Part shown: piece by piece, positions 53,952 through 63,472 of the stretch
How the letters are laid out: the number at the start of each line of letters is the position of its first letter
Numbering within the stretch: position 1 is the first letter of the stretch
From: Luteipulveratus flavus
GTDB lineage: Bacteria > Actinomycetota > Actinomycetes > Actinomycetales > Dermatophilaceae
DNA length: 64,000 bases
Assembly (NCBI RefSeq): GCF_029439465.1
Contig: NZ_JAROAV010000028.1
Coordinates: 372,001-436,000, forward strand
Direction of reading: 5' to 3'
Program-made: the position numbers and the translations under genes
The notes under the pieces: generated by a model
Told to the model about the DNA's origin: nothing
Database searches by the model: none
The model's input: only the letters and a program-made list of their open reading frames with translations

Positions 53952-55034
53952 TCAGTGGTGACCGTCGATCGTCTGCGCCTGGGCGATCATGCCGCCCGAA
54001 GTCGTACCGGACCCGGCCAGGCGGGTGACCCGGTTGGTCGTGAGGTCGTACTTACCCAGCCACCACCGGTTGGCGGTGTCGGTGAAGCAGGAGGAGCTCG
54101 CGAAGTACGCGCTGGAGGAGAAGGCGCCGGACAGGCTCGTGCTGGAGTCGGCGTCCTCGGACTGCATGCCGGGCAGCGAGTGGTAGCCGGTCTGGTCGAC
54201 GTAGCCGACCGCGTTGCAGTTGCTGCCGACCTCCGCGACCCGCTTCGGCGACGTCGGGGACGCGTGGGCGCTGTTCTGCGGGCTCATCGCCGTCATCGCC
54301 CCCGTCGCCGTCACGAGCCGGAACGTCTGGTCCATGCCCAGTCCGCCGCCGTTGCAGTCGACCGAGACCGAGGCCGCGTCCCACTGCTGTCCCACCTTGC
54401 AGAAGCGCTCGGCGCCGCGGTACGCGGCCGGGACCGCCCAGGACCGGCTGACCACGCCGGTCTTGGCGTTGCGCTCGTAGATCCGCGTGTCGTTCGCCTG
54501 GTAGACCAGCGCGCCGTTGGGGGAGGGAGTCGTGTCCTCGCCGTACGAGGCCCAGGACCGGACGAACGAGCCGTCGATGCGGCGGGACTGGACGTTGTAG
54601 CCGCGCGGGTGCAGCAGGATGCCGTCACCGCCGAAGGCGAGGTCGACGTTGCCCGGGGTCTGACCGGCGACCCGGAAGTAGGTCGCCTTCTTGGTCGCGG
54701 TGTCCCACACCGTGGCCCGCAGACCCTCGCCTGCCTGGATACGGGCCGTGATGACCTTGCGGCCGTCGGGGCTCACGTCGGCCAGCCACGCGTCGTCCGA
54801 CACCGAGCCGATCGTCACGATGCCGCCGCTCGGCGGGACGAGGACCAGTGTGCCGCGGCCGTCGTGCAGGCCGGAGGCGTGCCGGATCGCGGCCGACCAG
54901 CCCAGGGCGGTCGATCCCGGCGCCGGGAGCGTGACGGCCGAGGCGGAGCCGGCGGTGAGAGCGGCTCCGGCGCCGGCGAGCGTGACGCCCGCGAGAGCGA
55001 GAGCGGTCAGTCGTCGAGCGGGTCGTGCGGACAT
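53952..55034 (-). CDS. secreted protein of unknown function, propeller-like
   Basis: The 360-residue product has a signal peptide (ALALAGVTLAGAGAALTAGSASA) and a body of repeated strand motifs such as DAWLADVSPDGRKVITARI, LRATVWDTATKKATYF, TRIYERNAKTGVVSRSW and WLGKYDLTTNRVTRL, which resemble blades of a beta-propeller. Several Cys suggest disulphides. No enzyme motif seen. ATG 55034 follows GGGGG; an ATG at 55046 is an alternative. Confidence 0.7.
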   Translation of the reverse strand: MSARPARRLTALALAGVTLAGAGAALTAGSASAVTLPAPGSTALGWSAAIRHASGLHDGRGTLVLVPPSGGIVTIGSVSDDAWLADVSPDGRKVITARIQAGEGLRATVWDTATKKATYFRVAGQTPGNVDLAFGGDGILLHPRGYNVQSRRIDGSFVRSWASYGEDTTPSPNGALVYQANDTRIYERNAKTGVVSRSWAVPAAYRGAERFCKVGQQWDAASVSVDCNGGGLGMDQTFRLVTATGAMTAMSPQNSAHASPTSPKRVAEVGSNCNAVGYVDQTGYHSLPGMQSEDADSSTSLSGAFSSSAYFASSSCFTDTANRWWLGKYDLTTNRVTRLAGSGTTSGGMIAQAQTIDGHH

Positions 55035-55211
55035 GTGATCCCCCATTCGTGCTGGCACCCGAGGTGCGAGTCATCGGGCCGAACGGCCCGTCACGAGAAG
55101 GATGAGCGAACACGGGTCCCGCGTTCTACGGGACTCGGACCGAATGCGTAAGACCGCAGATCGGACCAAGTCTCAGCAACCCCGCACCGCATCGCTGCGT
55201 CCTGGCACTCC

Positions 55212-55763
55212 TCAGCTGTAGACGTGCGGGGCGAGAGTGCCGACGTCGCGCAGGTTGCGGTACTGCTCGGCGAAGTCCAGGCCGTACCCGACGACGAACT
55301 CGTTCGGGATGTCGAACCCGACGTACTTGCAGTCGATGTGCACCTTGGCCGCGTCGGGCTTGCGCAGCAGCGTGCAGATCTCGACCGACGCGGGCGAACG
55401 CGACTCCAGGTTGGCGCGGATCCACGACAGCGTCAGGCCGGAGTCGATGATGTCCTCGACGATCAGCACGTGCTTGTCGGTGATGTCGGTGTCGAGGTCC
55501 TTCAGGATCCGGACGACACCGGAGGACTTGGTGCCGGAGCCGTACGACGACACCGCCATCCAGTCCATCGGCGCACTGCCCGGCAGGGTGCGCATCAGGT
55601 CGGCCATCACCAGGACGGCGCCCTTCAGGACGCCGACCAGGAGAAGGTCCTTGCCCTCGTAGTCTCGCCAGATGTCCTGCCCGAGCTCGGCGAGACGGTC
55701 CTGGATCTGCTCCTCGGTGTAGAGCACCTTCTCCAGGTCCTTGCCCATGTGGGTGGCGTCCAC
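55212..55763 (-). CDS. hpt: hypoxanthine phosphoribosyltransferase
   Basis: The 183-residue product has the PRPP-binding motif [17 protein letters not shown] near residues 97-113 and the upstream loop [16 protein letters not shown]. It salvages hypoxanthine and guanine. AAGGAG lies about 9 nt before GTG 55763. It follows tilS by 35 bp, as usual. Confidence 0.95.
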   Translation of the reverse strand: MDATHMGKDLEKVLYTEEQIQDRLAELGQDIWRDYEGKDLLLVGVLKGAVLVMADLMRTLPGSAPMDWMAVSSYGSGTKSSGVVRILKDLDTDITDKHVLIVEDIIDSGLTLSWIRANLESRSPASVEICTLLRKPDAAKVHIDCKYVGFDIPNEFVVGYGLDFAEQYRNLRDVGTLAPHVYS

Positions 55764-55798
55764 GGTCGCGGCTCCTTCGTCGGTGGGGGCTGCCGCGT

Positions 55799-56932
55799 CT
55801 ATTGAACCGGACTAGCCGGACGGACGACGATCCGGCCGTCGACGCGCTCGGCCCGCAGCCCGCCGGGCACGTCCACGGCCTTCTGGCCCTTCCACCGCAT
55901 GACCAGGTCGTCGACCCAGCCGATCTGCGCCGAGGACAGCGCCGCCGGGTCGGCCCCTGCCGCCAGCAGGTGCAGGCGGATCACCCGGGTCCGTACGCCG
56001 GTGGGCAGGTCGGCCAGTGCGTCGGTGTCGAGCCCGCGGGCGTCCACGAGCACGTCCGCTCCGGCTTCCGCTGGTTCAACTGCGATCGGTGTTCCTGACG
56101 CAGTTCGAACTGCGTCAGGAACACCAGACGCAGTTCGATCCGCGGAGGCCGAGCCGGGGCCGGCGGCCGGAGTGTGGGCGGCGAGGGCGGCGTACGCGGT
56201 GGCGGCCAGGTCGTCCAGGGCCTCACCGTCCGCCCGGAGCAGGTCGGACGAGCGGGCCAGGCCGGCGCGGACCCCCGGGCCGATCCGGGCCTCCACCTCG
56301 TCCAGCACCCTGCGGACGCGGACGCGCAGGTACCGCTCGTCGGCGTTGTGCGGGTCGTCCCACACCTGCAGCCCCTGGTCCAGGCACGCCTGCCGGGTCT
56401 CCGCGGCGGTCACGTCGAGGAACGGGCGCAGCAGCGTCGCCGTACGCCTCGGCATGCCGGACAGCGAGCGGGTCCCCGACCCGCGCACGAGCCCGAGGAG
56501 CACCTGCTCGGCCTGGTCGTCGCGGGTGTGGGCGAGCACGACCGACGTGGCACCGTTGCGGACGCGCGCCGCCTCGAGCGCCTCGTACCGGGCGGAGCGC
56601 GCCTGGGCCTCCGGGCCCTCGCCGGTGCCGGTCGGCACGTCGATCCGGACGACCTCGACCGGAGCCAGGCCCAGCTCGCGGCACTGCTGAGCGGCTCGGC
56701 GCGCCGCCCGGTCCGACTCCGGCTGCAGTCCGTGGTCGACGACGACGGCGCCCACCTCGTACGACGCCCGCGGCCCCTCGAAGGCCATCGCCGCCGCGAG
56801 CGCGAGGGAGTCCGCTCCCCCGCTGACGGCGGCGAGCAGGAGCGGGCGGCGACCGTCGGCCGTACGGCGGGTGGCGAGCGCCCGGCGTACGGCCAGCCGG
56901 GTGACCGCGACGGCGGGAGGCGGCCCGGGCAT
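55799..56932 (-). CDS. tilS: tRNA(Ile)-lysidine synthase
   Basis: The 377-residue product has the ATP pyrophosphatase P-loop [15 protein letters not shown] near residues 33-47 and the [19 protein letters not shown] segment. It modifies the wobble C of tRNA-Ile(CAU). The linker between the catalytic and C-terminal domains contains a tandem [20 protein letters not shown] insertion encoded by a palindromic 30-bp repeat. ATG 56932 overlaps the upstream stop by one base. Confidence 0.95.
   Translation of the reverse strand: MPGPPPAVAVTRLAVRRALATRRTADGRRPLLLAAVSGGADSLALAAAMAFEGPRASYEVGAVVVDHGLQPESDRAARRAAQQCRELGLAPVEVVRIDVPTGTGEGPEAQARSARYEALEAARVRNGATSVVLAHTRDDQAEQVLLGLVRGSGTRSLSGMPRRTATLLRPFLDVTAAETRQACLDQGLQVWDDPHNADERYLRVRVRRVLDEVEARIGPGVRAGLARSSDLLRADGEALDDLAATAYAALAAHTPAAGPGSASADRTASGVPDAVRTASGTPIAVEPAEAGADVLVDARGLDTDALADLPTGVRTRVIRLHLLAAGADPAALSSAQIGWVDDLVMRWKGQKAVDVPGGLRAERVDGRIVVRPASPVQ
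56078..56137 (-). repeat. tandem 30-bp repeat with perfect 38-bp palindrome inside tilS
   Basis: Two 30-bp units (56108-56137, 56078-56107) both begin CGAACTGCGTC and end CGCAGTT on the minus strand. Positions 56088-56125 form a perfect loopless 38-bp palindrome. The element is a multiple of three and stays in frame, adding residues of about 266-285. Confidence 0.85.
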
Positions 56933-57978
56933 CAGCCGTGCACCCGCTCGACCCAGGCGGACGGCTGCTCGATCTCGGTCGGCAGCGGCAGCGTCTCCGG
57001 GGAGGTCCAGACGGCGTTGAAGCCGTCGACGCCGACCTTGTCGACGACCGCGCGGACGAACACCGCGCCGTCGCGGTACTGGCGCATCTTGGCCTCGAGC
57101 CCGAGCAGCCGGCGCAGCAGGCGGTCGACCCCGCCCGCGCCCCGTCGACGCGCGTCGAACTTGGTGCGGATCTCCTCGACCGACGGGACGATCCGCGGGC
57201 CCACGTCGTCCATCACCACGTCCGCGTGCCCCTCCAGCAGCGACATGACGGCGGTGATGCCGGCCATCTCGGCGCGCTGCTCGGGAGTGGCCAGCAGGTC
57301 CGAGACGCCCTGGCCGCCCTCGCGGAGCAGCTCGGGCAGCCGGCCGAGGATGTTCTGCAGCCGTTGCTGCAGCTGCTCCGGGTCGGGGACGAGGTCCACC
57401 ATCAGGTGGCGGGCGCGGTCGATCATGTGCTGCCGCAGCCAGGGCACCGCGGTGAACTGCACCCGGTGGGTCTCCTCGTGCAGGCAGACCCAGAGCCGGA
57501 AGTCGCGGCTGTCGACCTGGAGCTCGCGCTCGACGTGGACGATGTTCGGGGCGACCAGGAGCAGGCTCGGCGTACCCCCCGGCGCGAGGTCGTACTGGCC
57601 GAGGACCCGGCTGGCGACGTACCCCATCACCGCGCCCGTCTCGGTACCGGTGATGGTCGCTCCGACCTTGCGGGCGGCCGGGCCGGCGGGGCGCTTGGCC
57701 ACGAGCTCGCCGATCACGGGGTCGAGCAGGGCGGACATGGACCCGATGTTGGTGTCGATCCATCGCTTGCGGTCGACGACGTGGACCGGGCTCGTCCCGT
57801 CCGGCGCGTGCAGCCTGGCCGTGTCGGCGACCGGCTGGTGCGCGCGTGCTGCCGCGCCCCGCAGGTCCTCGACCGCGGCGTGGGCCTCGCCCTCGGTCAC
57901 GGTCGGGCCGTCGCGCACGATCCGATGGCCCGTACGCCGCGCCAGCTGCCAGTCGATGTACTGCGGGTCCCCGCTCAT
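56932..57978 (-). CDS. zinc-dependent metalloprotease-like protein (DUF2342)
   Basis: The 348-residue product has LHEETHRVQFTAVPWLRQHM near residues 165-184, an HExxH motif, and the DUF2342/F420-biosynthesis-associated family features (WIDTNIGSMSALLDPV, SLLEGHADVVMDDVG). Function is unproven despite the zincin motif. This gene always accompanies dacB and tilS in actinobacteria. ATG 57978 begins the conserved YIDWQLARRTGHRIV. Confidence 0.88.
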   Translation of the reverse strand: MSGDPQYIDWQLARRTGHRIVRDGPTVTEGEAHAAVEDLRGAAARAHQPVADTARLHAPDGTSPVHVVDRKRWIDTNIGSMSALLDPVIGELVAKRPAGPAARKVGATITGTETGAVMGYVASRVLGQYDLAPGGTPSLLLVAPNIVHVERELQVDSRDFRLWVCLHEETHRVQFTAVPWLRQHMIDRARHLMVDLVPDPEQLQQRLQNILGRLPELLREGGQGVSDLLATPEQRAEMAGITAVMSLLEGHADVVMDDVGPRIVPSVEEIRTKFDARRRGAGGVDRLLRRLLGLEAKMRQYRDGAVFVRAVVDKVGVDGFNAVWTSPETLPLPTEIEQPSAWVERVHG

Positions 57979-58009
57979 GGCCCCATCCTCACATCCGCCC
58001 CCCGACACC

Positions 58010-58067
58010 CCGGCAGAAGTTGACCAGGCGCACACGCATGGCTGTGCCCATCACCAGCTTTTGCCGG
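58010..58067. repeat. 58-bp palindromic repeat, family 2 copy B
   Basis: Begins CCGGCAGAAGTTGACC and ends CCAGCTTTTGCCGG, with centre CGCACACGCATGGCTGTG. Differs from copy C at only 2 of 58 positions. Confidence 0.85.
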
Positions 58068-58070
58068 TCA

Positions 58071-58128
58071 CCGGCAGAAGTTGACCAGGCGCACACGCAT
58101 GGCTGTGCCCACCTCCAGCTTTTGCCGG
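58071..58128. repeat. 58-bp palindromic repeat, family 2 copy C
   Basis: Tandem neighbour of copy B after a 3-bp spacer. Both lie between dacB (ending at 58153) and the DUF2342 start, where they may form the dacB terminator. Confidence 0.85.
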
Positions 58129-58152
58129 GGGGTTTGTGGGAGGGCGCGCGGG

Positions 58153-59580
58153 TCAGCGGCAGCCGCAGCCGGCGAGCGCGGCGACCACCCGGTCCAGCTG
58201 CGCCCGCGCGTCCAGCGGGCCGCGCGGCTGCTTGCCGTTGTTGATCAGGGTGAACGCCAGCAGCCGCCCGTCCTTGTCCAGCACGGTGCCGGTCAGGCTG
58301 GTGACCGAGGGCAGGCTGCCCGTCTTGGCCCGGACGACCCCGACGCCCGCGCGCGCGTCCGGGACGCCGAACCGGTCGTGCACGGTGCCGTTCAGGCCCG
58401 CGACCGGCAACCGCGACACAACCTGCTCGAACCGGGGACTCTTGCCGGAGGTGGCTCGCACGATCAGGTCGCCGAGCACCCGCGCCGGGATGGTCGTCCC
58501 GTCACCGAGTCCGCTCGCGTCGGCGAGGCGTACGCCGCGCAGGTCGATGCCGTCGCGCTTGAGCGTGTCGGTGATCCAGGCGACGACCGAGGCGGTGTCG
58601 CCGGGCCGGCCGGCCTTCGCGGCGGCCTGCCGGGCGAGCGACTCGACCATCGCGTTGTCGCTGTCCTGCAGGGCGACGCCGAGGACGTCGACGATCGGCG
58701 CGGAATGGACGACACCGAGCCGGGCCGCCCCTTCGGCGGCAGTCGTCGTACCGCCGAGTGTCGCCGAGATCCCTTGCCCGGCAAGGGCTTTCACGAACGC
58801 CTGGGCGGTGCTCCGGGCCGGGTCCTTCGGCGGGGGCGTGCCCGGGTGAGCGCGCTGGGTGGACAGGCCGAGCATCGCGATACGCGCGGTGTACCCGGAG
58901 TCGACGTTGCCCTGCGCCCAGTGCGCGGCCTGCAAGGGACCGGGCGCGTACGAGACGTCGTAGCCGACGGTGGTCGACGTGCGGCCCTGTGCCTTGAGCT
59001 GCTTCGCGACCTGGGCGGCGAGGTCGTCCAGCCCGGCCCGACCGGTGACCGCGTTCGGGTCGCCGGAACCCGGGTTGAGCACGGTGTCGCCGCCGGCGAC
59101 GAGCACGACGGAGCCGCCGCTGCTCTCGACGACCGTCGTGTCGAGGGTGGCGCCGAGGTCGAGCGTCCGGGCGATGGCGTACGCCGACAGCATCTTGGTG
59201 ATCGACGCCGGCGTGTGCGCGCCGTCCGCGTCGACGTCCATCAGGTGCTGGCCGGTCCGCCCGTCGCGGATGGTGAGGGCGGTGGTCGGGCCGAGGTACC
59301 GGCTCTTCAGCAGTGGGCTGACGAGGGCGCTGACCTTCGCCGGGGCGGGGACGGGCGCGTCGGCCGCCTGGGCGACGGCCTCCACCTTCGGCACGACGGG
59401 CGGCGCGGCAGAGGCGGCCGGCGGCGGTGCCGTATGACCGGGGACGGGTACCGGATCACGCTGCGCATCGGTCGTCGTCAGGACGCCCGGGACCTTGTCG
59501 TAGACGTCCAGGGCGGCGTACCCGCCGAGGAGGACGACGACCGCCGTACCCGCGGCGGCCACCCTGCCCGCAGTCCGCAT
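58153..59580 (-). CDS. dacB: D-alanyl-D-alanine carboxypeptidase/endopeptidase (PBP4 type)
   Basis: The 475-residue product has a membrane/signal segment, a Pro/Ala linker, and the S13 peptidase motifs: SITK near residues 127-130 (catalytic Ser), SDN near 304, and KTG near 418. It trims peptidoglycan peptides outside the membrane. ATG 59580 follows AAGGGGG by 4 nt. Confidence 0.93.
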   Translation of the reverse strand: MRTAGRVAAAGTAVVVLLGGYAALDVYDKVPGVLTTTDAQRDPVPVPGHTAPPPAASAAPPVVPKVEAVAQAADAPVPAPAKVSALVSPLLKSRYLGPTTALTIRDGRTGQHLMDVDADGAHTPASITKMLSAYAIARTLDLGATLDTTVVESSGGSVVLVAGGDTVLNPGSGDPNAVTGRAGLDDLAAQVAKQLKAQGRTSTTVGYDVSYAPGPLQAAHWAQGNVDSGYTARIAMLGLSTQRAHPGTPPPKDPARSTAQAFVKALAGQGISATLGGTTTAAEGAARLGVVHSAPIVDVLGVALQDSDNAMVESLARQAAAKAGRPGDTASVVAWITDTLKRDGIDLRGVRLADASGLGDGTTIPARVLGDLIVRATSGKSPRFEQVVSRLPVAGLNGTVHDRFGVPDARAGVGVVRAKTGSLPSVTSLTGTVLDKDGRLLAFTLINNGKQPRGPLDARAQLDRVVAALAGCGCR

Positions 59581-59690
59581 GTCGCCCCCTTGTGCCCGTT
59601 CGCGCCGTCGGTGGGAGACACTAACCCGCGGACCTGGTGGACGTTCGCCGGTCCGCCACCGCCGACACACACGAGGAATGGCCAGGGCCC

Positions 59691-60281
59691 ATGGAGTTCG
59701 ACGTCACCATCGAGATCCCGCGCGGAACGCGCAACAAGTACGAGATCGACCACGAGACGGGTCGCATCCGGCTGGACCGTCTGCTGTTCACGGCGATGAG
59801 CTACCCCGCCGACTACGGCTACATCGAGGACACCCTCGGCGAGGACGGCGACCCGCTGGACGCGCTGGTGCTGCTGGACGAGCCGACCTTCCCCGGCTGC
59901 ATCGTGCGCGCCCGCGCGGTCGGTGTCTTCAAGATGGTCGACGAGGCCGGCGGCGACGACAAGATCCTGTGCGTGCCCGCGGGCGACCCGCGCAAGGACG
60001 GCGTCCAGGACACCAAGGACGTCAGCGAGTTCACCCTCAAGGAGACCCAGCACTTCTTCGAGACCTACAAGGCGCTGGAGCCGGGCAAGTCCGTCGAGGA
60101 GGGCTCGCACTGGGTCGGCGCCGACGAGGCCGTGAAGGTCGTCGAGGACGCCCTGAAGCGCGCCAAGGACCAGGGCGTCACCACCGCCCGCTGGGCGATG
60201 CCGGCCCACGACTCGCACGACACCGAGCGCTCGATCGACCGTTCGAGCGAGGACAGCCAGGCCGCCAAGCCCGAGGCCTGA
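59691..60281 (+). CDS. ppa: inorganic pyrophosphatase
   Basis: The 196-residue product has the family I motifs [38 protein letters not shown] and [19 protein letters not shown]. It hydrolyses pyrophosphate to phosphate. The ~25-residue C-terminal tail after the core is charged and non-conserved. Divergent from dacB, the standard actinobacterial arrangement. Confidence 0.97.
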   Translation: MEFDVTIEIPRGTRNKYEIDHETGRIRLDRLLFTAMSYPADYGYIEDTLGEDGDPLDALVLLDEPTFPGCIVRARAVGVFKMVDEAGGDDKILCVPAGDPRKDGVQDTKDVSEFTLKETQHFFETYKALEPGKSVEEGSHWVGADEAVKVVEDALKRAKDQGVTTARWAMPAHDSHDTERSIDRSSEDSQAAKPEA

Positions 60282-60300
60282 TCCGCACCACACCCGAGCA

Positions 60301-60337
60301 GAGGCGTACGACGACCGTCACGGTTGTCGTACGCCTC
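60301..60337 (+). terminator. hairpin terminator after ppa
   Basis: Arms 60301-60317 and 60321-60337 pair over 17 bp (one G-T mismatch) with a 3-nt loop, 20 bp after the ppa stop. Confidence 0.85.
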
Positions 60338-60357
60338 CGTCGTGATGCGGTCCGGCT

Positions 60358-60363
60358 TACGAT
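60358..60363 (+). promoter_or_regulatory. putative -10 hexamer (TACGAT) before the AraC-type gene
   Basis: TACGAT overlaps the ATG at 60362 and ends 7 nt before GTG 60371, favouring the GTG as a leaderless start. Confidence 0.4.
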
Positions 60364-61405
60364 GCCGGGCGTGGTTGCGACGATTCGCGCCGCGAGTCTG
60401 CGCGGCTTTCAGGGACTGGTTCGCCGGCTGGGCGGCGAGCCCGAGGTGTTCCTGAGCCGCTACCGCATCTCGGCGGACGTGCTGGACAGTGACGACGGCC
60501 TGGTGCCCATCACCGAGCACGACCTCATGCTGGACGCGGCGGCTGCTGAGCTGGGCTGTCCTGATCTCGGCCTGCAGCTGGCCGAGTCCCAGGATCTTTC
60601 GATACTCGGTCCGCTCGCGCTGGCGATCGCCGCCTCGCCGACCGTGACCGAGGCGCTGCAGTGCGTGTCGCGGTTCATGTTCGTGCACAGCCCGGCGCTG
60701 CACATCGGCGTGATGCCCGACCCGCGGGGTCGGCGCGGGGTGGTCGCTCTGACCTACCGCAAGGACCTGAGCGAGTCGTCCTACTCCCCGCAGGCCATGG
60801 AGCTGGGCGTCGGCCTGTTCTACCGGGTGGCGATCAGCCTCCTGCACCTGCAGGGTCCGTTCACCGGCCTGCACTCGGTGGAGCTTCCGCACCAGCCTCT
60901 GTCTCCCGTGCGGCGCTACACCGAGTTCTTCGGTGTGGACGCCGTACGGTTCGGTGCGAGTCTCGCGGCGCTGCGGGTCGATCAGCGCATGCTCGACGAG
61001 AGCTTCACCACCGCCGACGAGACGATCCGCCGCCTGGCGCTGGACCACCTCACGCGCCACTACCAGGAACCGGCAACGACGGTATCGGTCGCCGTCCGGC
61101 GCGCAGTGGCGCAACGTCTGGGCATCTCCGGCCTGTCACTGACGCAGACGGCTCACCTGATGGGGATGCACCCGCGGACCCTGCAACGCCGCCTGGCGGC
61201 GGAGGGCACCGGCTTCGAGAAGATCGTGGACGACGTCCGGCGGGAGGCCTCGTGGCACTACGTCACCAGCACCGCTGTGCCGTTCTCCCAGGTGGCCGAG
61301 CGAGTCGGGTTCAGCGAGCAGGCTGCGCTGACCCACGCCGTACGCCGGTGGTTCGACGCAAGTCCACGCGCTCTGCGGGTCCGCGAGGGAGCCGGCGGCA
61401 GATAG
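60362..61405 (+). CDS. AraC-family transcriptional regulator (OruR/ArgR-like)
   Basis: The 347-residue product has an N-terminal arabinose-binding-like effector domain (LVRRLGGEPEVFLSRYRI..., about residues 15-215) and a C-terminal AraC HTH (LSLTQTAHLMGMHPRTLQRRLAAEG and FSQVAERVGFSEQAALTHAVRRWFDASPRALR). It likely controls the hydrolase and dehydrogenase genes that follow. GTG 60371 is an alternative start, three codons in, and better fits the -10 hexamer. Confidence 0.88.
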   Translation: MPGVVATIRAASLRGFQGLVRRLGGEPEVFLSRYRISADVLDSDDGLVPITEHDLMLDAAAAELGCPDLGLQLAESQDLSILGPLALAIAASPTVTEALQCVSRFMFVHSPALHIGVMPDPRGRRGVVALTYRKDLSESSYSPQAMELGVGLFYRVAISLLHLQGPFTGLHSVELPHQPLSPVRRYTEFFGVDAVRFGASLAALRVDQRMLDESFTTADETIRRLALDHLTRHYQEPATTVSVAVRRAVAQRLGISGLSLTQTAHLMGMHPRTLQRRLAAEGTGFEKIVDDVRREASWHYVTSTAVPFSQVAERVGFSEQAALTHAVRRWFDASPRALRVREGAGGR

Positions 61406-61452
61406 TCGTCCTGGATCAAGTAGTGCCGCCGGGATCGATGCATGCTGCGGGC

Positions 61453-62607
61453 ATGGTGATGGAGTGGACGGAAGAACGAGTGCTGACCGGCATCGGAGCG
61501 CGGACGATTCCCGAGTTCGAGGGCGTCCATGACGTGTGGCCGCGTGGTGAGCGGCTACAGGCGGTCCGCGAGGCGGCGGTCGCGTACAAGACCCGGTTCG
61601 TTTCCCAGGGTCAGGTCCGCGCGGTCCGCTCGGTCGACATCGCGGCCGCGCCCTACCCGGTGCTGTACGCGTTCAACGGGGCGGTGCAGGTACCCCACCT
61701 GCCGCTCATATCGATGATCAACCGGATGATCGTGGTGCAGTACGACGACTGGGACGGCCGGCCGCGGACGCTCGTCTTCGAGCCGACGGTGCCCGCCGGT
61801 TCGGCCGAGGCGCCGTTCTACGCCAGCCTGCAGAGGCTGACCGACAAGGTCCCGTTCGGGCTGGGTCGTCGGGTCGAGAGCGTCGTCCTGAAGTACATCC
61901 ATGAGCCGGAGGACGTACTCGCGCTCGTCGGGCTGACGCCGCAGGACATCGACTTCTGCACCTTCGACCACTTGCACGTGCAGGACCCCCGGATGATCCT
62001 GGGTTCGAGCCGTGTCATCGAGGGTGAGACCGCCCCACGCGCGCCGCTGTTCGGCGAGGCCAGGATGCTGGTCCACGAGCGTGAGCTCGCGACGCTCCAG
62101 TCGCCTCATCCCATGCAGTGGGCGTGGTACGTCGAGGACGGTCTCGACGGTGTCGACATGAACCGGTTCGCGACCTTCGACGCCGACATCGAGCTCGGCC
62201 CCGGCCTGAGCCTGCTGTGGACGCCCGGCCACACCGACGGCAACCACTCGCTGGTCATCAACACCCCGGACGGGGTGTGGGTGTCCTCCGAGAACGGCAT
62301 CTCGCTGGACAACTGGCAGCCCGAGCTCTCCAGGATCCCGGGCGTACGGCGGTACGCCGAGACCTACGGTCGGGAGATCTGCCCGAACGCGAACACGCTC
62401 GAGGACTCCCTGGACCAGTACGACTCCATGATCAAGGAGAAGATCATGGCCGACCCGTGCAGGAGCGACCCGCAGTGGTTGCAGATCCTGCCCTCCACCG
62501 AGCTGGCGCCCTGGAAGCGCTTCTGGCCGGTGGTACCGACGTACTGGCACGGCGGCATCGAGTACGGGCGCATCGAGTCCGGCCTGCGCCAGGGATCGGC
62601 CCAGTGA
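61453..62607 (+). CDS. metallo-beta-lactamase-fold protein
   Basis: The 384-residue product has DHLHVQD near residues 176-182 (an HxHxxD-type variant of the metal motif) and LLWTPGHTDGNHSLVI near 256-271. The fold covers hydrolases of esters, thioesters and nucleic acids; the substrate is unknown. The first ~95 residues precede the MBL core. ATG 61438 is an alternative start. Its stop overlaps the dehydrogenase start (GTGA). Confidence 0.8.
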   Translation: MVMEWTEERVLTGIGARTIPEFEGVHDVWPRGERLQAVREAAVAYKTRFVSQGQVRAVRSVDIAAAPYPVLYAFNGAVQVPHLPLISMINRMIVVQYDDWDGRPRTLVFEPTVPAGSAEAPFYASLQRLTDKVPFGLGRRVESVVLKYIHEPEDVLALVGLTPQDIDFCTFDHLHVQDPRMILGSSRVIEGETAPRAPLFGEARMLVHERELATLQSPHPMQWAWYVEDGLDGVDMNRFATFDADIELGPGLSLLWTPGHTDGNHSLVINTPDGVWVSSENGISLDNWQPELSRIPGVRRYAETYGREICPNANTLEDSLDQYDSMIKEKIMADPCRSDPQWLQILPSTELAPWKRFWPVVPTYWHGGIEYGRIESGLRQGSAQ

Positions 62608-63431
62608 CGTCCACGCGCGGAGGTGCCGTCGTCACGGGCGCGGGGCGCGGTCTCGGGCGGCTCATCGCTCGGTTGCTCGTCGACCGCGGGTACACCGTGC
62701 TCGTGACCGACCTGAACCGGACCGCTGCCGAAGCCGCCGCCGCCGAGCTCGGTGAGCAGGCCCATGCGTACACGCTGGACGTCCGCGACCCCGAAGCGGT
62801 CACGGCGGCACGGGAGGAGATCATCGCCCGCGCCGGGCGACTCGACCTGTGGGTCAACAACGCCGGTGTGCTCATCACCGGCCCGGCCTGGGAGCAGGAC
62901 GCCGACACCCGCGGCCTGATGCTGGAGGTCAACGCGATCGGCACGATCAACGGCACCGTCGCGGCGATCGAGGCGATGCGCGAGCACGGCGGCCACATCG
63001 TCAACATCGTGTCGCTCGCCGGGCTGAGTGCCGTCCCCGGCGAGGCGGTGTACGCCGCGTCCAAGCACGCCGCGATCGGGTTCAGCCTCAGCACGCTGTC
63101 GGATCTGCGACTGGCCGGGATCACGAACATCGACCTCTCCTGCGTCTGCCCGGACGGCATCTGGACGCCGATGCTGCACGACAAGCTGGACGACCCGGCC
63201 TCGGCGCTGTCGTTCTCGGGCAAGTTGCTGCGCCCCGAGGACGTGACGGCCGTGGTCGCGTCGGTGCTCGACCGGCCGCGGCCGGTGACGACCATCCCGC
63301 GCTGGCGGGGTGCCCAGGCGCGCCTGGGCGACACGTTCCCGTCGGCCGCCCTCCGGCTGGTGTCCGTGGTCGTCGCCCGAGGCCGGCGCACGCAGCACCG
63401 GCTCCGGGCCGCCGCCGGCGCTCGCCGCTAG
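62604..63431 (+). CDS. short-chain dehydrogenase/reductase
   Basis: The 275-residue product has the classical SDR motifs: VTGAGRGLGRL near residues 10-20 (cofactor), NNAGVL, SLAG and the catalytic YAASK. The Asp of TDLNR after strand 2 suggests NAD rather than NADP. GTG 62604 overlaps the upstream stop, so it is translated with the MBL protein. Confidence 0.92.
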   Translation: MTSTRGGAVVTGAGRGLGRLIARLLVDRGYTVLVTDLNRTAAEAAAAELGEQAHAYTLDVRDPEAVTAAREEIIARAGRLDLWVNNAGVLITGPAWEQDADTRGLMLEVNAIGTINGTVAAIEAMREHGGHIVNIVSLAGLSAVPGEAVYAASKHAAIGFSLSTLSDLRLAGITNIDLSCVCPDGIWTPMLHDKLDDPASALSFSGKLLRPEDVTAVVASVLDRPRPVTTIPRWRGAQARLGDTFPSAALRLVSVVVARGRRTQHRLRAAAGARR

Positions 63432-63459
63432 GAAGAGCGGCGTCGAGCGCGGTCGTCGC

Positions 63460-63465
63460 TAGCAT
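63460..63465 (+). promoter_or_regulatory. putative -10 hexamer (TAGCAT), leaderless ATG
   Basis: TAGCAT ends 7 nt before the ATG at 63473. Confidence 0.45.
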
Positions 63466-63472
63466 CCTCACC

